59,102 nt of DNA. It comes from Thermoanaerobaculia bacterium. Its GTDB lineage: Bacteria; Acidobacteriota; Thermoanaerobaculia; Gp7-AA8. The DNA lies in contig JADGNX010000003.1 of NCBI GenBank assembly GCA_017883265.1, positions 1-59,102 on the forward strand, given 5' to 3'. Within the stretch, counting starts at the first letter, position 1; each line of letters opens with the position of its first letter. Below, one piece after another: positions 1-10,133 of the stretch. Made by a program: the position numbers and the translations under genes. A model generated the notes under the pieces. That model did not search any database and was not told the origin of the DNA. It was given only the letters and a program-made list of their open reading frames with translations.

Positions 1-2
1 GC

Positions 3-146
3 GACCACCGCATGGCGATGTCGTTTGCCATAGCCGGCCTTGCTCGCGGTGGCGTCACGATTGCCGACGAGCAGGTCGTGGCCAAGTCGTATCCCCGTTT
101 CTGGAAGAGCCTCGACGAGTTGGTGGCCACGAGCGAGAAGGAATGA
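3..146 (+). CDS. aroA: 3-phosphoshikimate 1-carboxyvinyltransferase (EPSP synthase), C-terminal fragment cut by window edge
   Basis: Frame 3 reads [53 protein letters not shown](S/A)FA is the conserved EPSP synthase C-terminal motif. Absent from the ORF track because its start lies outside the window. Confidence 0.85.
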   Translation, partial: DHRMAMSFAIAGLARGGVTIADEQVVAKSYPRFWKSLDELVATSEKE

Positions 147-326
147 GCAACTGATCGGCGGTTGTGAGGGCCATGGCAGGATCTCGCGGTGCCCGGCGCC
201 CGAAAGCGGGCGCGGTCCGACTTGTGACGAGGCGGCCCCGTGGTGCGCCGATTGATAGAATGTCCCCGATGAGCTCCTCGCTGGACACGAGAGATTCTGC
301 GCTCTCGCTGTCATGACGGCCGGCCG

Positions 327-1652
327 ATGACAGTCTGGTACCTCCTTCTCTCGCTGGTGTTCGTCATCGCGAACGGGCTCTTCGTCGCTGCTGAATTCGC
401 CATCGTCAAGGTTCGTCCCACCCAACTCGCGGAGCTGACGGCGGAGGGAAGCAGCCGGGCCCGGATGGCCCGCCGGATCGTCAAGAAGCTCGACTCCTAT
501 CTGTCGGCGACGCAGCTCGGCGTCACGCTGGCCTCGCTGGCCCTAGGCTGGGTCGGCGAGCCGGCTTTCGCCGATCTCCTCATCCCTCATCTCGCTGCAC
601 TCGGAGTCTCCTCGACAGCGGTCGCGCACTCCATTGCTGCGTCGGTCGCCTTCATCTTCATCTCGGCCCTTCACATCATCTTTGGCGAGCTCGGACCCAA
701 GTACATCGCCATCGATAAGCCGCTGGCCACCACGCTCTGGCTGGCTCATGTTCTTCGCGGCTTCTACCTTGCGATGTTCCCGATCATCTGGGTTCTCAAT
801 CACTCCTCGAATGCCATTCTCAAAGTGGTGGGGATCAAGCCGGCCGGGAAGGCGGACATGGCTCACTCCGAGGAAGAGCTTCGCCTGATCCTGGCCAGCT
901 CAGAGAAGGCTGGGGTGCTCTCAGAGCCCAACCGGGAGATCATCGAAGGAGTCTTCCAGTTCTCGCGACGTACGGCCCGTCAGATCATGGTGCCGCGGAC
1001 CGACGTGACCGTTCTCTCGACCATGAAGACCATCGAGGAGAACCTCGAGCTGATACGCACCTCGCGGCATACCCGCTATCCGCTCTGTGACGGGACTCTC
1101 GATCAGACCATCGGCCTCATTCATGTGAAAGACCTGATGCTCGCACAGCTCCGGGGCCCGGGCCGCAGCCTGATCGATCTCAAACGAGAGGTCTTGTTCG
1201 TCCCGGAGACCAGCACTGTGAATTCGCTCCTTCGTCAGTTCATCGAGCAGAGGACCCACATGGCGGTCATCCTCGACGAATACGGGGGCGCCTCCGGGAT
1301 CGTCTCACTGGAGAACGTGACCGAAGAGCTCTTCGGTCAGATCCAGGATGAGTTCGATCGAGAACGGCCCGAGATCGAACCTCTCGAGAACGGACGCTAC
1401 CGAGTGCGAGGGGACTACCTGATCGAGGATCTGGCCGATCGACTCGACATCCATGTCGGCGATCCCGATGAGGAGACCATCGGCGGCTACGTTTCCGCGC
1501 GCCTCGGTCAGGACGTGAAGCCTGGAGATCGTTGCCAGCTCGGCGAGCTATCGATCGAGGTTCTCGAGGCTGAGCGCTTCAGGATCCGGTGGGTGATGGT
1601 GGAGCGAAAGAGCCGCCCCGTCGATGGGGCCGCCGAGGCCGGTGGGCGATGA
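327..1652 (+). CDS. Hemolysin/CorC-family (CNNM/DUF21 + CBS + CorC-HlyC domain) membrane protein
   Basis: N-terminal hydrophobic DUF21-like region, then IMVPRTDVTVL, CBS-pair and C-terminal CorC_HlyC-like domain (DEYGGASGIVSLENVTEELFGQIQDEFD). Confidence 0.9.
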   Translation: MTVWYLLLSLVFVIANGLFVAAEFAIVKVRPTQLAELTAEGSSRARMARRIVKKLDSYLSATQLGVTLASLALGWVGEPAFADLLIPHLAALGVSSTAVAHSIAASVAFIFISALHIIFGELGPKYIAIDKPLATTLWLAHVLRGFYLAMFPIIWVLNHSSNAILKVVGIKPAGKADMAHSEEELRLILASSEKAGVLSEPNREIIEGVFQFSRRTARQIMVPRTDVTVLSTMKTIEENLELIRTSRHTRYPLCDGTLDQTIGLIHVKDLMLAQLRGPGRSLIDLKREVLFVPETSTVNSLLRQFIEQRTHMAVILDEYGGASGIVSLENVTEELFGQIQDEFDRERPEIEPLENGRYRVRGDYLIEDLADRLDIHVGDPDEETIGGYVSARLGQDVKPGDRCQLGELSIEVLEAERFRIRWVMVERKSRPVDGAAEAGGR

Positions 1653-1707
1653 GTCCACATACGGGCAGGATGAGAGGCGAGAATGCCTCGCCGGCGCCCG
1701 ATTTACA

Positions 1708-2517
1708 ATGACTCCTATGGAACCCAATGAGGATCAGGGGAAACTCAACATTCCCGGCAAACCGCGAGAGGCGCTCGAAGATCGAAAGCTTCTTGACCAT
1801 CCCAGCCGCGCAGAAACACTGCAGAGCGACTCATGGCGCGTCCTGCGAATCACGAGCGAGTTCGTGCAGGGGTTCGACTATCTGGCCGAGGTTTATCCGG
1901 CGGTATCGATCTTCGGCTCTGCTCGGACGAAGGTCGCCGATCGTTACTACAGTGCAGCGGTGGAAACGGCCGAGTTGATCGGGCGCGCCGGTTTCGCCAT
2001 CATCACCGGAGGCGGGTCCGGAATCATGGAAGCGGCGAACCAGGGCGCGCGGCAGGCCGGGGCGCTGTCGATCGGCTGCAACATCGAGCTGCCGTTCGAG
2101 CAGCAGATCAATCCGTATGTCGACAAAGCCATGACGTTCCGATACTTCTTCGTCCGGAAGACGATGTTCATCAAGTACTCCGAAGCGTTCGTGACCTTCC
2201 CCGGCGGCTTCGGCACCCTCGATGAGCTGATGGGCGCTCTGACGCTCATTCAGACCAAGAAGATCTCCGACTTCCCCGTCATCCTGTTCGGCTCCGAATA
2301 CTGGAGTGGACTGCTCGACTGGATGCGGAAGTTCGTGCTCTCGGCCAACAACATCACCCAGGAGGACGTCGACAACATTCACGTCGTCGACGAGCCGGCC
2401 CGGGTGAGGGACATCGTCCTGGAGTATCACGAGAAGGCGATGCGCCACAACGAAGGGAAGCGGGGCGGCGGCTTCGAGGGGGAGCCTGTCATGACCCCAC
2501 GCGGGGCTGACTCGTAA
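1708..2517 (+). CDS. TIGR00730/LOG-family Rossmann-fold protein
   Basis: GGGSGIMEAANQGA and FPGGFGTLDELMGALTLIQ motifs (PGGxGTxxE). Start chosen at an internal Met (1708 or 1717). Confidence 0.85.
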   Translation: MTPMEPNEDQGKLNIPGKPREALEDRKLLDHPSRAETLQSDSWRVLRITSEFVQGFDYLAEVYPAVSIFGSARTKVADRYYSAAVETAELIGRAGFAIITGGGSGIMEAANQGARQAGALSIGCNIELPFEQQINPYVDKAMTFRYFFVRKTMFIKYSEAFVTFPGGFGTLDELMGALTLIQTKKISDFPVILFGSEYWSGLLDWMRKFVLSANNITQEDVDNIHVVDEPARVRDIVLEYHEKAMRHNEGKRGGGFEGEPVMTPRGADS

Positions 2518-2667
2518 TCCTTCTGTTCGATTTTGCGGCCTTCGCCTCCGCGCGCTCGCTGCGGTAGAGCTGCAAGCGTGATAGCCCGGTTACCTCAGGT
2601 AAATCGTGGGTTGACAAAGAGATACTCTTCGCCGCACTTTGTTCGTGACAAGGGAGTACCGAGTGGC

Positions 2668-3648
2668 GTGACCAGATTTTTTCTTGGAGTCGACGGCGGT
2701 GGATCGAAAACGGCGGCGCTCGTCGTCGATGAATCGATGCGGCGCCACGGTGGGGGCCTGGCTGGAGGATCGAACCACCTGCGCGTGGGGATCGAACTGG
2801 CTACCCGGAACGTCGAACGGGCCATCAACATCGCGCTGGTGGAGGCCGAGATCCCGATCACACAGATCGAATTTGCCTATTGCGGCATCGCCGGCTCGGA
2901 TCATCCGGTGCATCGACAGAAGGTCGTCGAGGCGCTGAGCGTCTTCTTTCCGCGCGGCAATTTCACGGTCGACAATGATGCTCGCATCGCCCTGACCGGA
3001 GCCATCGGCTGGAATCCGGGAGTGGTCGTGATCGCCGGCACCGGCTCGGTGGCCTTCGGCAGGAACGCCGAAGGCCAGGAGGCCCGTGCCGGCGGATGGG
3101 GACCGACCATCGGCGACGAAGGGAGCGGATACGCCATTGCGCGCGTCGGTCTCTCCGCCGTGGTTCGCGCGTTCGACGGTCGTTCTCCGGCCACGAAGAT
3201 GACCGACATCCTCTGTCAACGGTACAACATGTGTCACCCGGCCGATCTCCCGCGCGTCATCTATGCGCCCGACACCCATTCAGACGACATCGCCGTCTAC
3301 TGCCGGATGGTCATCGAGGCGGCCGAGGCCGACGACACCATCGCCAAGAGGATCCTCGACAACGCGGGGCGCGAGCTGGCCAGGAGTGCCATCGCCGTGT
3401 CACGAAAGCTGGAGATGCTCGACCATCCGATCATCGTGGCCTACGTGGGGGGCGCCTTCAACGCCGGCCGCTTCGTGCTCGATCCGATGAACGAAGTGCT
3501 GCTCGAGCAGGCACCGCTGGCAAAGCTGCAGCCGCCTCTGCACACCCCCGTCGAGGGCGCCGCCATGATGGCGCTGCGCGGTCCTGGCGGGCCGAGGCCT
3601 ACGCGAGACGCCATCGTGGGTGGTGGTAGCCGGGGGACGACTCCGTAG
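2668..3648 (+). CDS. BadF/BadG/BcrA/BcrD-family ATPase, N-acetylglucosamine kinase-like
   Basis: FFLGVDGGGSKTAALVVDE N-terminal phosphate-1 motif and GTGSVAFGRNAEG; GTG start at 2668 assumed. Confidence 0.8.
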   Translation: MTRFFLGVDGGGSKTAALVVDESMRRHGGGLAGGSNHLRVGIELATRNVERAINIALVEAEIPITQIEFAYCGIAGSDHPVHRQKVVEALSVFFPRGNFTVDNDARIALTGAIGWNPGVVVIAGTGSVAFGRNAEGQEARAGGWGPTIGDEGSGYAIARVGLSAVVRAFDGRSPATKMTDILCQRYNMCHPADLPRVIYAPDTHSDDIAVYCRMVIEAAEADDTIAKRILDNAGRELARSAIAVSRKLEMLDHPIIVAYVGGAFNAGRFVLDPMNEVLLEQAPLAKLQPPLHTPVEGAAMMALRGPGGPRPTRDAIVGGGSRGTTP

Positions 3649-3651
3649 TCC

Positions 3652-4314
3652 TTAGAACCGAAGCGACAGGCCGCCCGAGAAAATTACCGGATTGATCTTC
3701 ACCTTTTGCGACTGGTTTGGACCGGTGGCGAAGACGGCGTCGGCCGAGGACTTGACCGGAACGTACTTGCCGTCGGCGACCAGGGCCAGGTTCTTCGACA
3801 GGGCGAAGCCGATTCCGGCATTGAGCACCAGACCGGCGTCGTTCTTGAAGTTGATGTTGCGAACCCCGAGGTTGCCGACGTCATTGATGTTGGAGAGATT
3901 GTCGAACAGGACGTAAGCCGCCCCTGCCCCGATGTACGGATCGACCGTGGCGTTCGGCGCGAAATGAAACTGCAGGACGCCGGTGATGGGGATCATCTTG
4001 ACCGTCCCCAGGTTGCCGCTGGTCGGCGCGGCCGCGTGCGATCGGAACTGGGCGTCGGGCCGGACTTCCGAGGCTGCGAATTCCGTCGAGATGTGATCTC
4101 CCCAGAAGATATTCGCGGCGATCCCGTAACCCATCTTCGAGTTGAAGCTGATGTCGAAGGGCTGATTGGGATTGGTGGCGTTGAAGGTGCCGCTGCTGTT
4201 CGGATCGACCCAGCTGACCATGCCGGTCAGATCGAACGTGCGGTCCGCGGCGAGAGTTGGGTATGCGGCCAGGATCAGAATTGCTGCGGTTGCTGCAAGG
4301 CGAAACAGTTTCAT
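3652..4314 (-). CDS. OmpW-like outer-membrane beta-barrel protein
   Basis: Signal peptide MKLFRLAATAAILILAAYPTLAA, YIGAGAAYVLFDN and C-terminal FSGGLSLRF ending in Phe. Confidence 0.75.
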   Translation of the reverse strand: MKLFRLAATAAILILAAYPTLAADRTFDLTGMVSWVDPNSSGTFNATNPNQPFDISFNSKMGYGIAANIFWGDHISTEFAASEVRPDAQFRSHAAAPTSGNLGTVKMIPITGVLQFHFAPNATVDPYIGAGAAYVLFDNLSNINDVGNLGVRNINFKNDAGLVLNAGIGFALSKNLALVADGKYVPVKSSADAVFATGPNQSQKVKINPVIFSGGLSLRF

Positions 4315-4511
4315 TAGACATCCTCCCGTTTGATTACGACGGGAGTCGTCCATAGCAAAAGAGCCGCCTGATCTTCTTACGGCCGCGGCCGGTTGGTGGC
4401 TGGGGAGCCTTCCGGAGTGCCGTCAATGCATGAGGCTGCCGGAACCGGCATTCACTGCCGCTGAGGCGTAACGCGCACCCGGAGTCGGAGCGGACGACCG
4501 CCGCTCCGCGA

Positions 4512-7229
4512 TCAGGCCGCGGTGCCGTGACATTTCTTATACTTTTTCCCCGAACCGCAGGGACAGGGGTCGTTCCGACCGACCTTAGCCTCGCGACGCT
4601 TGAGCGTCTGGGGCATCTCTTTGGGCGCTCCTGAGAAGGTCAGTTGCTGCCGCGGCGGGGCGGGCATGACTCGCTGAGGCTTCTCGTCCTCGCGCTCCAC
4701 GACCACGTCGATTTTCCAGAGGTATTTGACGACGCGATCCTGGATGCGCTCCATCATCGACTGGAAGAGATCGAACGATTCCTTCTTGTACTCGATGAGC
4801 GGATCACGCTGGCCGTAGCCGCGCAGTCCGATTCCTTCCTTGAGGTGATCGAGAACGAGCAGGTGATCTTTCCACTGCTGATCGATGACCTGGAGGAGGA
4901 GATATTTCTCGTGAAGGCGCATCATCGGCTCGCCGACTTCGGCCTCTTTCGCCTCGTACCGGGCCCGCACCATCTCGACGATCTCAGCCTTGAGCTGCTC
5001 ATGCGGTGTGTGGGCAAGGTCGAACTGTTTCGTCCGGATGTCGACGCCGAAGAAGTCGAACAACTCTGCCTTCAGCTCGTTTTCCTGAATCTCTTCCTTG
5101 GCATCCTCCGGTACGTGGGTCTCCACGAGATAATCGACGATGTCCTCGGCGGCATTGAGGATGTACTCGCGTCCTTCGCGACCTTCCAGAATGCTGCGCC
5201 GCAGCGTGTAGATCGACTCACGCTGCTTGTTCATGACGTCGTCGTATTCGAGGAGGTGTTTGCGGGCCTCGAAGTTGCGCCCTTCGACCTGCTTCTGCGC
5301 CCGCTCGATGGCACGGCTGACCATGCCATGCTCGATGGGAACGCCTTCCTCCATCCCGAGACGCTGCATCAGACCGGAGATCCGATCGGATCCGAAGATG
5401 CGCATCAGATCGTCTTCCAGTGAGAGATAGAAACGGCTCGAGCCGGGGTCGCCCTGGCGGCCTGATCGGCCGCGAAGCTGGTTGTCGATGCGTCGCGACT
5501 CGTGGCGCTCAGTGCCTATGATGTGCAGTCCACCGGCGGCAACGACCTCTTTGTGGTCGGCGTCCCACTTCTCGCGGATCTCGGTCTCGATGGCCAGTCG
5601 CTCGGCGGGATCGGCTACGTCACGAGTCTTCTGCTGAGCCGCGAACTCCGGATTGCCGCCGAGGAGAATGTCTGTTCCACGCCCGGCCATGTTCGTGGCG
5701 ATCGTCACGGCACTGATGCGCCCGGCCTGAGCCACGATCTCGGCCTCACGCTCGTGATACTTGGCGTTGAGGACGACGTGAGGGACGCCCTCGCGCTTGA
5801 GGAGGCTTCCAAGGTGCTCGGAGCGCTCGATGGAGATCGTGCCGACCAGGGTCGGCTGACCGTTCGAATGCTTGACCTTGATCTCGTCGACGATGGCCTT
5901 GAACTTCTCTTCCTCAGTACGGAAGACGAGGTCGGCCTGATCCTTCCGCACCATCGGACGGTTGGGCGGGATGACGACGACCTCGAGCTTATAGATGTTG
6001 TCGAACTCGGCAGCCTCGGTATCGGCTGTACCGGTCATGCCGGCCAGCTTCTCGTACATCCGGAAGTAGTTCTGGAAGGTGATGGTGGCCAGAGTCTGGT
6101 TCTCGGCCTCGATGCGCACACCCTCCTTCGCTTCCACGGCCTGATGCAGACCGTCGGACCAGCGGCGGCCCGGCATGAGCCGGCCGGTGAATTCATCGAC
6201 GATGATGACCTCGCCGTCCTTGACCACATATTCGACGTCGAGCTTGTAGAGCGTGTGTGCACGAAGAGCCTGATTGACGTGGTGCAGCGCGTCCATGTTC
6301 GAAGGGTCGTAGAGGTTCTCGATGCCCAGCAGCTTCTCGGCGTGGAGCACCCCCTCTTCGGTCAGGACGGACTGGTGTTGTTTCTCATCGATCTGATAGT
6401 CGGTCTCCGCGATGAGACGGGGGACGATGCGGTCCACCTTGTAGTACTGGTCGACCGACTCCTCGGACGGGCCGCTGATGATGAGTGGAGTGCGGGCCTC
6501 GTCGATCAGAATCGAGTCGACTTCATCGACGATGCCGAAGACATGGCTGCGCTGCACCATGGCCTCGAGATCGAACTTCATGTTGTCGCGGAGGTAATCG
6601 AACCCGAACTCGTTGTTCGTTCCGTAGGTCACGTCGCTGCCGTAAGCCTCCTGCCGCTCGCGATCGCCGAAGTGGTTCTGGATGACGCCGACCGTGAGGC
6701 CGAGGAAACGATAGAGGCGGCCCATCCACTCAGAGTCGCGGCGGGCAAGGTAATCGTTGACGGTGACGACGTGCACTCCACGCCCTGTCAGCGAGTTGAG
6801 GTAGACCGGGAGGGTGGCAACCAGTGTCTTCCCTTCACCCGTCTTCATCTCGGCGATCCTGCCGTTGTGCAGGACGATCCCGCCGATGAGCTGAACGTCG
6901 AAATGACGCATGTTGAGGATGCGCTTGCCGCCTTCGCGGCAGACGGCGAAAGCCTCCGGCAGGAGGGCGTCGAGCGCTGCCTTGAGGTCATCCTTGGCCG
7001 CTTTGACCGCCATTTCATCGCGAGGAACTTCGCGTTGCGCGGCTTCGAGGGCCTCGACGACCGGGCGGAGGCGTTGGCGGAACTCCACGGTCTTCGCGCG
7101 CAGGCCCTCGTCTGAGAGGCGGGATGTCTCCGGTTCCAGGGCGTTGATTTGAGCTACGACGGGCAACATCCGCTTGACGTCGCGCTCGTGTTGCGAGCCG
7201 AACAGGGTGGTCAATACTTTATTTATCAT
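4512..7229 (-). CDS. secA: Preprotein translocase ATPase SecA
   Basis: [20 protein letters not shown] start; [42 protein letters not shown]-terminal [25 protein letters not shown]. Confidence 0.98.
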   Translation of the reverse strand: MINKVLTTLFGSQHERDVKRMLPVVAQINALEPETSRLSDEGLRAKTVEFRQRLRPVVEALEAAQREVPRDEMAVKAAKDDLKAALDALLPEAFAVCREGGKRILNMRHFDVQLIGGIVLHNGRIAEMKTGEGKTLVATLPVYLNSLTGRGVHVVTVNDYLARRDSEWMGRLYRFLGLTVGVIQNHFGDRERQEAYGSDVTYGTNNEFGFDYLRDNMKFDLEAMVQRSHVFGIVDEVDSILIDEARTPLIISGPSEESVDQYYKVDRIVPRLIAETDYQIDEKQHQSVLTEEGVLHAEKLLGIENLYDPSNMDALHHVNQALRAHTLYKLDVEYVVKDGEVIIVDEFTGRLMPGRRWSDGLHQAVEAKEGVRIEAENQTLATITFQNYFRMYEKLAGMTGTADTEAAEFDNIYKLEVVVIPPNRPMVRKDQADLVFRTEEEKFKAIVDEIKVKHSNGQPTLVGTISIERSEHLGSLLKREGVPHVVLNAKYHEREAEIVAQAGRISAVTIATNMAGRGTDILLGGNPEFAAQQKTRDVADPAERLAIETEIREKWDADHKEVVAAGGLHIIGTERHESRRIDNQLRGRSGRQGDPGSSRFYLSLEDDLMRIFGSDRISGLMQRLGMEEGVPIEHGMVSRAIERAQKQVEGRNFEARKHLLEYDDVMNKQRESIYTLRRSILEGREGREYILNAAEDIVDYLVETHVPEDAKEEIQENELKAELFDFFGVDIRTKQFDLAHTPHEQLKAEIVEMVRARYEAKEAEVGEPMMRLHEKYLLLQVIDQQWKDHLLVLDHLKEGIGLRGYGQRDPLIEYKKESFDLFQSMMERIQDRVVKYLWKIDVVVEREDEKPQRVMPAPPRQQLTFSGAPKEMPQTLKRREAKVGRNDPCPCGSGKKYKKCHGTAA

Positions 7230-7434
7230 TCGAGAAGAGCCTTTATTTCGAAGTGCGGCGGCTGGATGCTGCCACGGGCCGCAAGTGCCGGAGCGGCAAA
7301 CGGGTAGCCTATCAAACGAAGAACATGCCAACAACAATCCCGGACGCGCCGCCATGGATCGACGGCCAAATGGAGCGGCGGCCGCCTCGGCCGCCGGAGA
7401 GGGTGGCTGAGCCTGTACAGCGCGAGTTCGCGGC

Positions 7435-8376
7435 TCAGACCCGAAGAGCCTGCAGGCGATCGTAGGTCATCATCGCCTGATGCCCCAGGAAGACCACGAT
7501 CGCGAAGTAGGCCAGAGCGATAGTGATCCGCTGGGCAGCGGTCAGCGCGTAGAAGTCGCTCTCTTTCTCGTGCACGATCGAGTTGTAGACCTGGAAAGCC
7601 GACAGAATCAGGATCAGAACGAGCAGGGGATTGTGCTGGCGGACCGTCTTGTAGACGAGGATGGCCCCGCCAAACAGCCACATCCACTTGCTGACCGCAC
7701 CTGAAATGCGTCCGCCGTCGAGCGGTCCGACCGGCAGGAGGTTGAGCAGATTGATGAGAAACCCTGCAAAGGCGATGGCCAGGAATAGTGGTTTGTCGCT
7801 CCATTTGAAGATCTGCAGTGAGACCAGACAGGCCAGGGTGCCGGCGATCGGACCGGCCAGCCCGATCTGTGCGTCGACGTAAGCCGAGCGCGGCTGATCC
7901 TTCAGCGTCACCGCTCCGCCGACGAACGGGATGAAGACCATCATGCCGGTGCGCAGGCCCTTGGCGCGGATGATGAGCGCGTGTCCCAGCTCGTGGATCA
8001 CAGTGATCAGAACAAAGCCGAGGACGAAACCGAACGGCATCTTGACCGCGTAGGCGGCGATGGTGACGACCATGGAGACGGCGGCGACAGCGAACTGCAT
8101 GGCCCCGAATCCTTCGAACGGATTGACGAGCAGCAGCTTGAATTTCGCCAGAAGAAGAAAGATCACCGCTTTGAGCTTGAGCAGAACCACGCCGATCGTG
8201 ACGAAGGCGCCGGAGATGATCTTCCATACGCCTCGGCGCGCCGGCAGAGGGTCCGGGGCCGAGGAGCCCGCGATCTGAGGCGAAAGCGTTGAAGGCGCCA
8301 CGGGCAGTGGAACCGGCGTCGAGGGGTCGGCGGCGGTTTCGGGAGCAGTCTCCGTACGGATGGCGGAGGATGGCAT
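7435..8376 (-). CDS. Site-2 protease family (M50) membrane metalloprotease
   Basis: HELGH zinc motif ([21 protein letters not shown]), [13 protein letters not shown] motif, several TM segments. Confidence 0.85.
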   Translation of the reverse strand: MPSSAIRTETAPETAADPSTPVPLPVAPSTLSPQIAGSSAPDPLPARRGVWKIISGAFVTIGVVLLKLKAVIFLLLAKFKLLLVNPFEGFGAMQFAVAAVSMVVTIAAYAVKMPFGFVLGFVLITVIHELGHALIIRAKGLRTGMMVFIPFVGGAVTLKDQPRSAYVDAQIGLAGPIAGTLACLVSLQIFKWSDKPLFLAIAFAGFLINLLNLLPVGPLDGGRISGAVSKWMWLFGGAILVYKTVRQHNPLLVLILILSAFQVYNSIVHEKESDFYALTAAQRITIALAYFAIVVFLGHQAMMTYDRLQALRV

Positions 8377-8473
8377 TGACGGTGATCTTCACAACGCCGG
8401 CACCGTGATGTTATTCCGGCTTTGCGGCGATCTGTGACCGATTCTCGCTCCTCTCGTCTGCGACAATACAGCT

Positions 8474-10120
8474 GTGTCGGATGGCGTTGAAGAGTTGCGG
8501 GGCAGGCTGCGAGAGCTCGGATATCTGAGCCATCGCATCGAGCGCTGGTTTGGTCTCGACCCATGGAGCTCGCGAACGTTCTGGATCGAACTGGCGCTCG
8601 TCGCGGCGAAAGCAGCACTGCTGCTGTGCGGCTTCGCCGCCGCTCCGATGGTGGCCGTCATGTGGATCCGCAATGCGCCGCTCGGCCCGGCAGACCTCGC
8701 GCTGCTCTTCTCGCTCTACGGCGGTGGATGGTTCGTCCTCTCGTTCCTGCTGACCGTGGCACTGGCGCTCCTGCTGAAATTGAGGCCGGCACTACCGCTG
8801 GATCAGCCTGGCTTCCTCCTGGGCATCTCCATCGGCGCGACGGCTTTCATGGCATTGACCATCGCCGGCTGGTGGTATCGCTTCGACAGTCCCCCCTCGA
8901 TCCTCGAGGGCGCAGCAGGAGTCGCTCTGGTTCTCCTGCTCTTCGCCCTGGGCACCATCGTGATCTCCGCAGCGCTCCTTTCGTTCTCGATCTACGAGCT
9001 TCAGAGGGTCCCCTCGTTCCACCAGCGATCGCGCACCGTTCCGATCGCATTCGGAGCGGCCGGCATCCTGGCGATTCTCTTTGTGCCTGCCTGGGCCGCT
9101 CAGAGGGAACGGCCGCCCCGGGAGCCGGTTCAGGTGGTGACCACCCCCACGAGGCATCGGATCGCTCTGGTAGCCGTCGATGGGCTGACCTACGACATGC
9201 TGGTGGCCTCGACCACGCGATCCGAGCTGCAATACAGTGCCGCCGCCGGGCCGGCCGGCGGGGCATCCGCGGCGGAACGCTGGGCCACTGTTGGAACGGG
9301 GACGCCTCCGCCGCTCCATCGCGTGCGGGCCATCGCGGCCCTTCAGGTCGCGGGGGCAGATGACCTGCTGCAAAGCATCTCGCGAGTCGACTTCCTACTC
9401 GACGACCTCGCACCCCTCGTCGGCGCCGGCCGTCTCCGGGCTCTTCCACCTGCAGTGCGGCGGCGCGATTACGTCTGGGAGATCTTCGCCACTCGAGGAG
9501 TCCCCAGTGCGGCCGTCGACTGGTGGGCCATGGAACAGCGTTCCACGCCGGTTCTCCAGATCCTGGGCCAGGAGGAGATCTTCCGCAGCGCGACGGCGAC
9601 GCATCCGGGCGCGACTGCCGCGGCAGCTGTGCGGATCGACGAGATGGCGGCGGCGGCGCTGCTGAAGATCGCCGATCAACGCTCGCCGCAGTTCGTGACA
9701 GTCTATCTCCCCGGAGTGGACATCATCCTGAACCGGCTCGAGCTCGACGCCGGAGCCCGCGTGTCGCTGACGCTGGCGGCGCTGGAGGGTCTGAGGCGCC
9801 TTGTCCATGAGCTCCGCAGTCGTGGTTATGACTGTCTCGTCGTCGGCATGCCAGGCGACCGCCAGGCCGGACGTGCCGTCATCGCCGCGAACATCCGCCT
9901 CGATGCCAACCGGCCTCAATCGGTGTTCGACGTCGCTCCGACACTCTGCGTCCTTCTCGGGTTTCCCGCCTCGAACGAGATGCCCGGACGCTCTCTCATC
10001 CCGGGAGATCGCTCGATACGCATCGCCACGTATGGTGAACGGAGGATGGCTCCGCGGCTGGCCGCTCCCGCCGATCAGGAGTACTACAACAATCTCCGAT
10101 CGCTCGGCTATGTGCGGTGA
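8474..10120 (+). CDS. Alkaline-phosphatase/sulfatase-superfamily-like membrane protein, probably catalytically degenerate
   Basis: N-terminal TM segments, RIALVAVDGLTYDML (superfamily IDG-like strand), FDVAPTLCVLLGFPASNEMPGRSL, C-terminal YYNNLRSLGYVR. Confidence 0.6.
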   Translation: MSDGVEELRGRLRELGYLSHRIERWFGLDPWSSRTFWIELALVAAKAALLLCGFAAAPMVAVMWIRNAPLGPADLALLFSLYGGGWFVLSFLLTVALALLLKLRPALPLDQPGFLLGISIGATAFMALTIAGWWYRFDSPPSILEGAAGVALVLLLFALGTIVISAALLSFSIYELQRVPSFHQRSRTVPIAFGAAGILAILFVPAWAAQRERPPREPVQVVTTPTRHRIALVAVDGLTYDMLVASTTRSELQYSAAAGPAGGASAAERWATVGTGTPPPLHRVRAIAALQVAGADDLLQSISRVDFLLDDLAPLVGAGRLRALPPAVRRRDYVWEIFATRGVPSAAVDWWAMEQRSTPVLQILGQEEIFRSATATHPGATAAAAVRIDEMAAAALLKIADQRSPQFVTVYLPGVDIILNRLELDAGARVSLTLAALEGLRRLVHELRSRGYDCLVVGMPGDRQAGRAVIAANIRLDANRPQSVFDVAPTLCVLLGFPASNEMPGRSLIPGDRSIRIATYGERRMAPRLAAPADQEYYNNLRSLGYVR

Positions 10121-10133
10121 CGACCGGGCTGTC

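Noticed and set aside
5502-7115. 537-aa plus-strand ORF
   Set aside because: Antisense to secA; a typical GC-rich shadow ORF with no recognisable domain.
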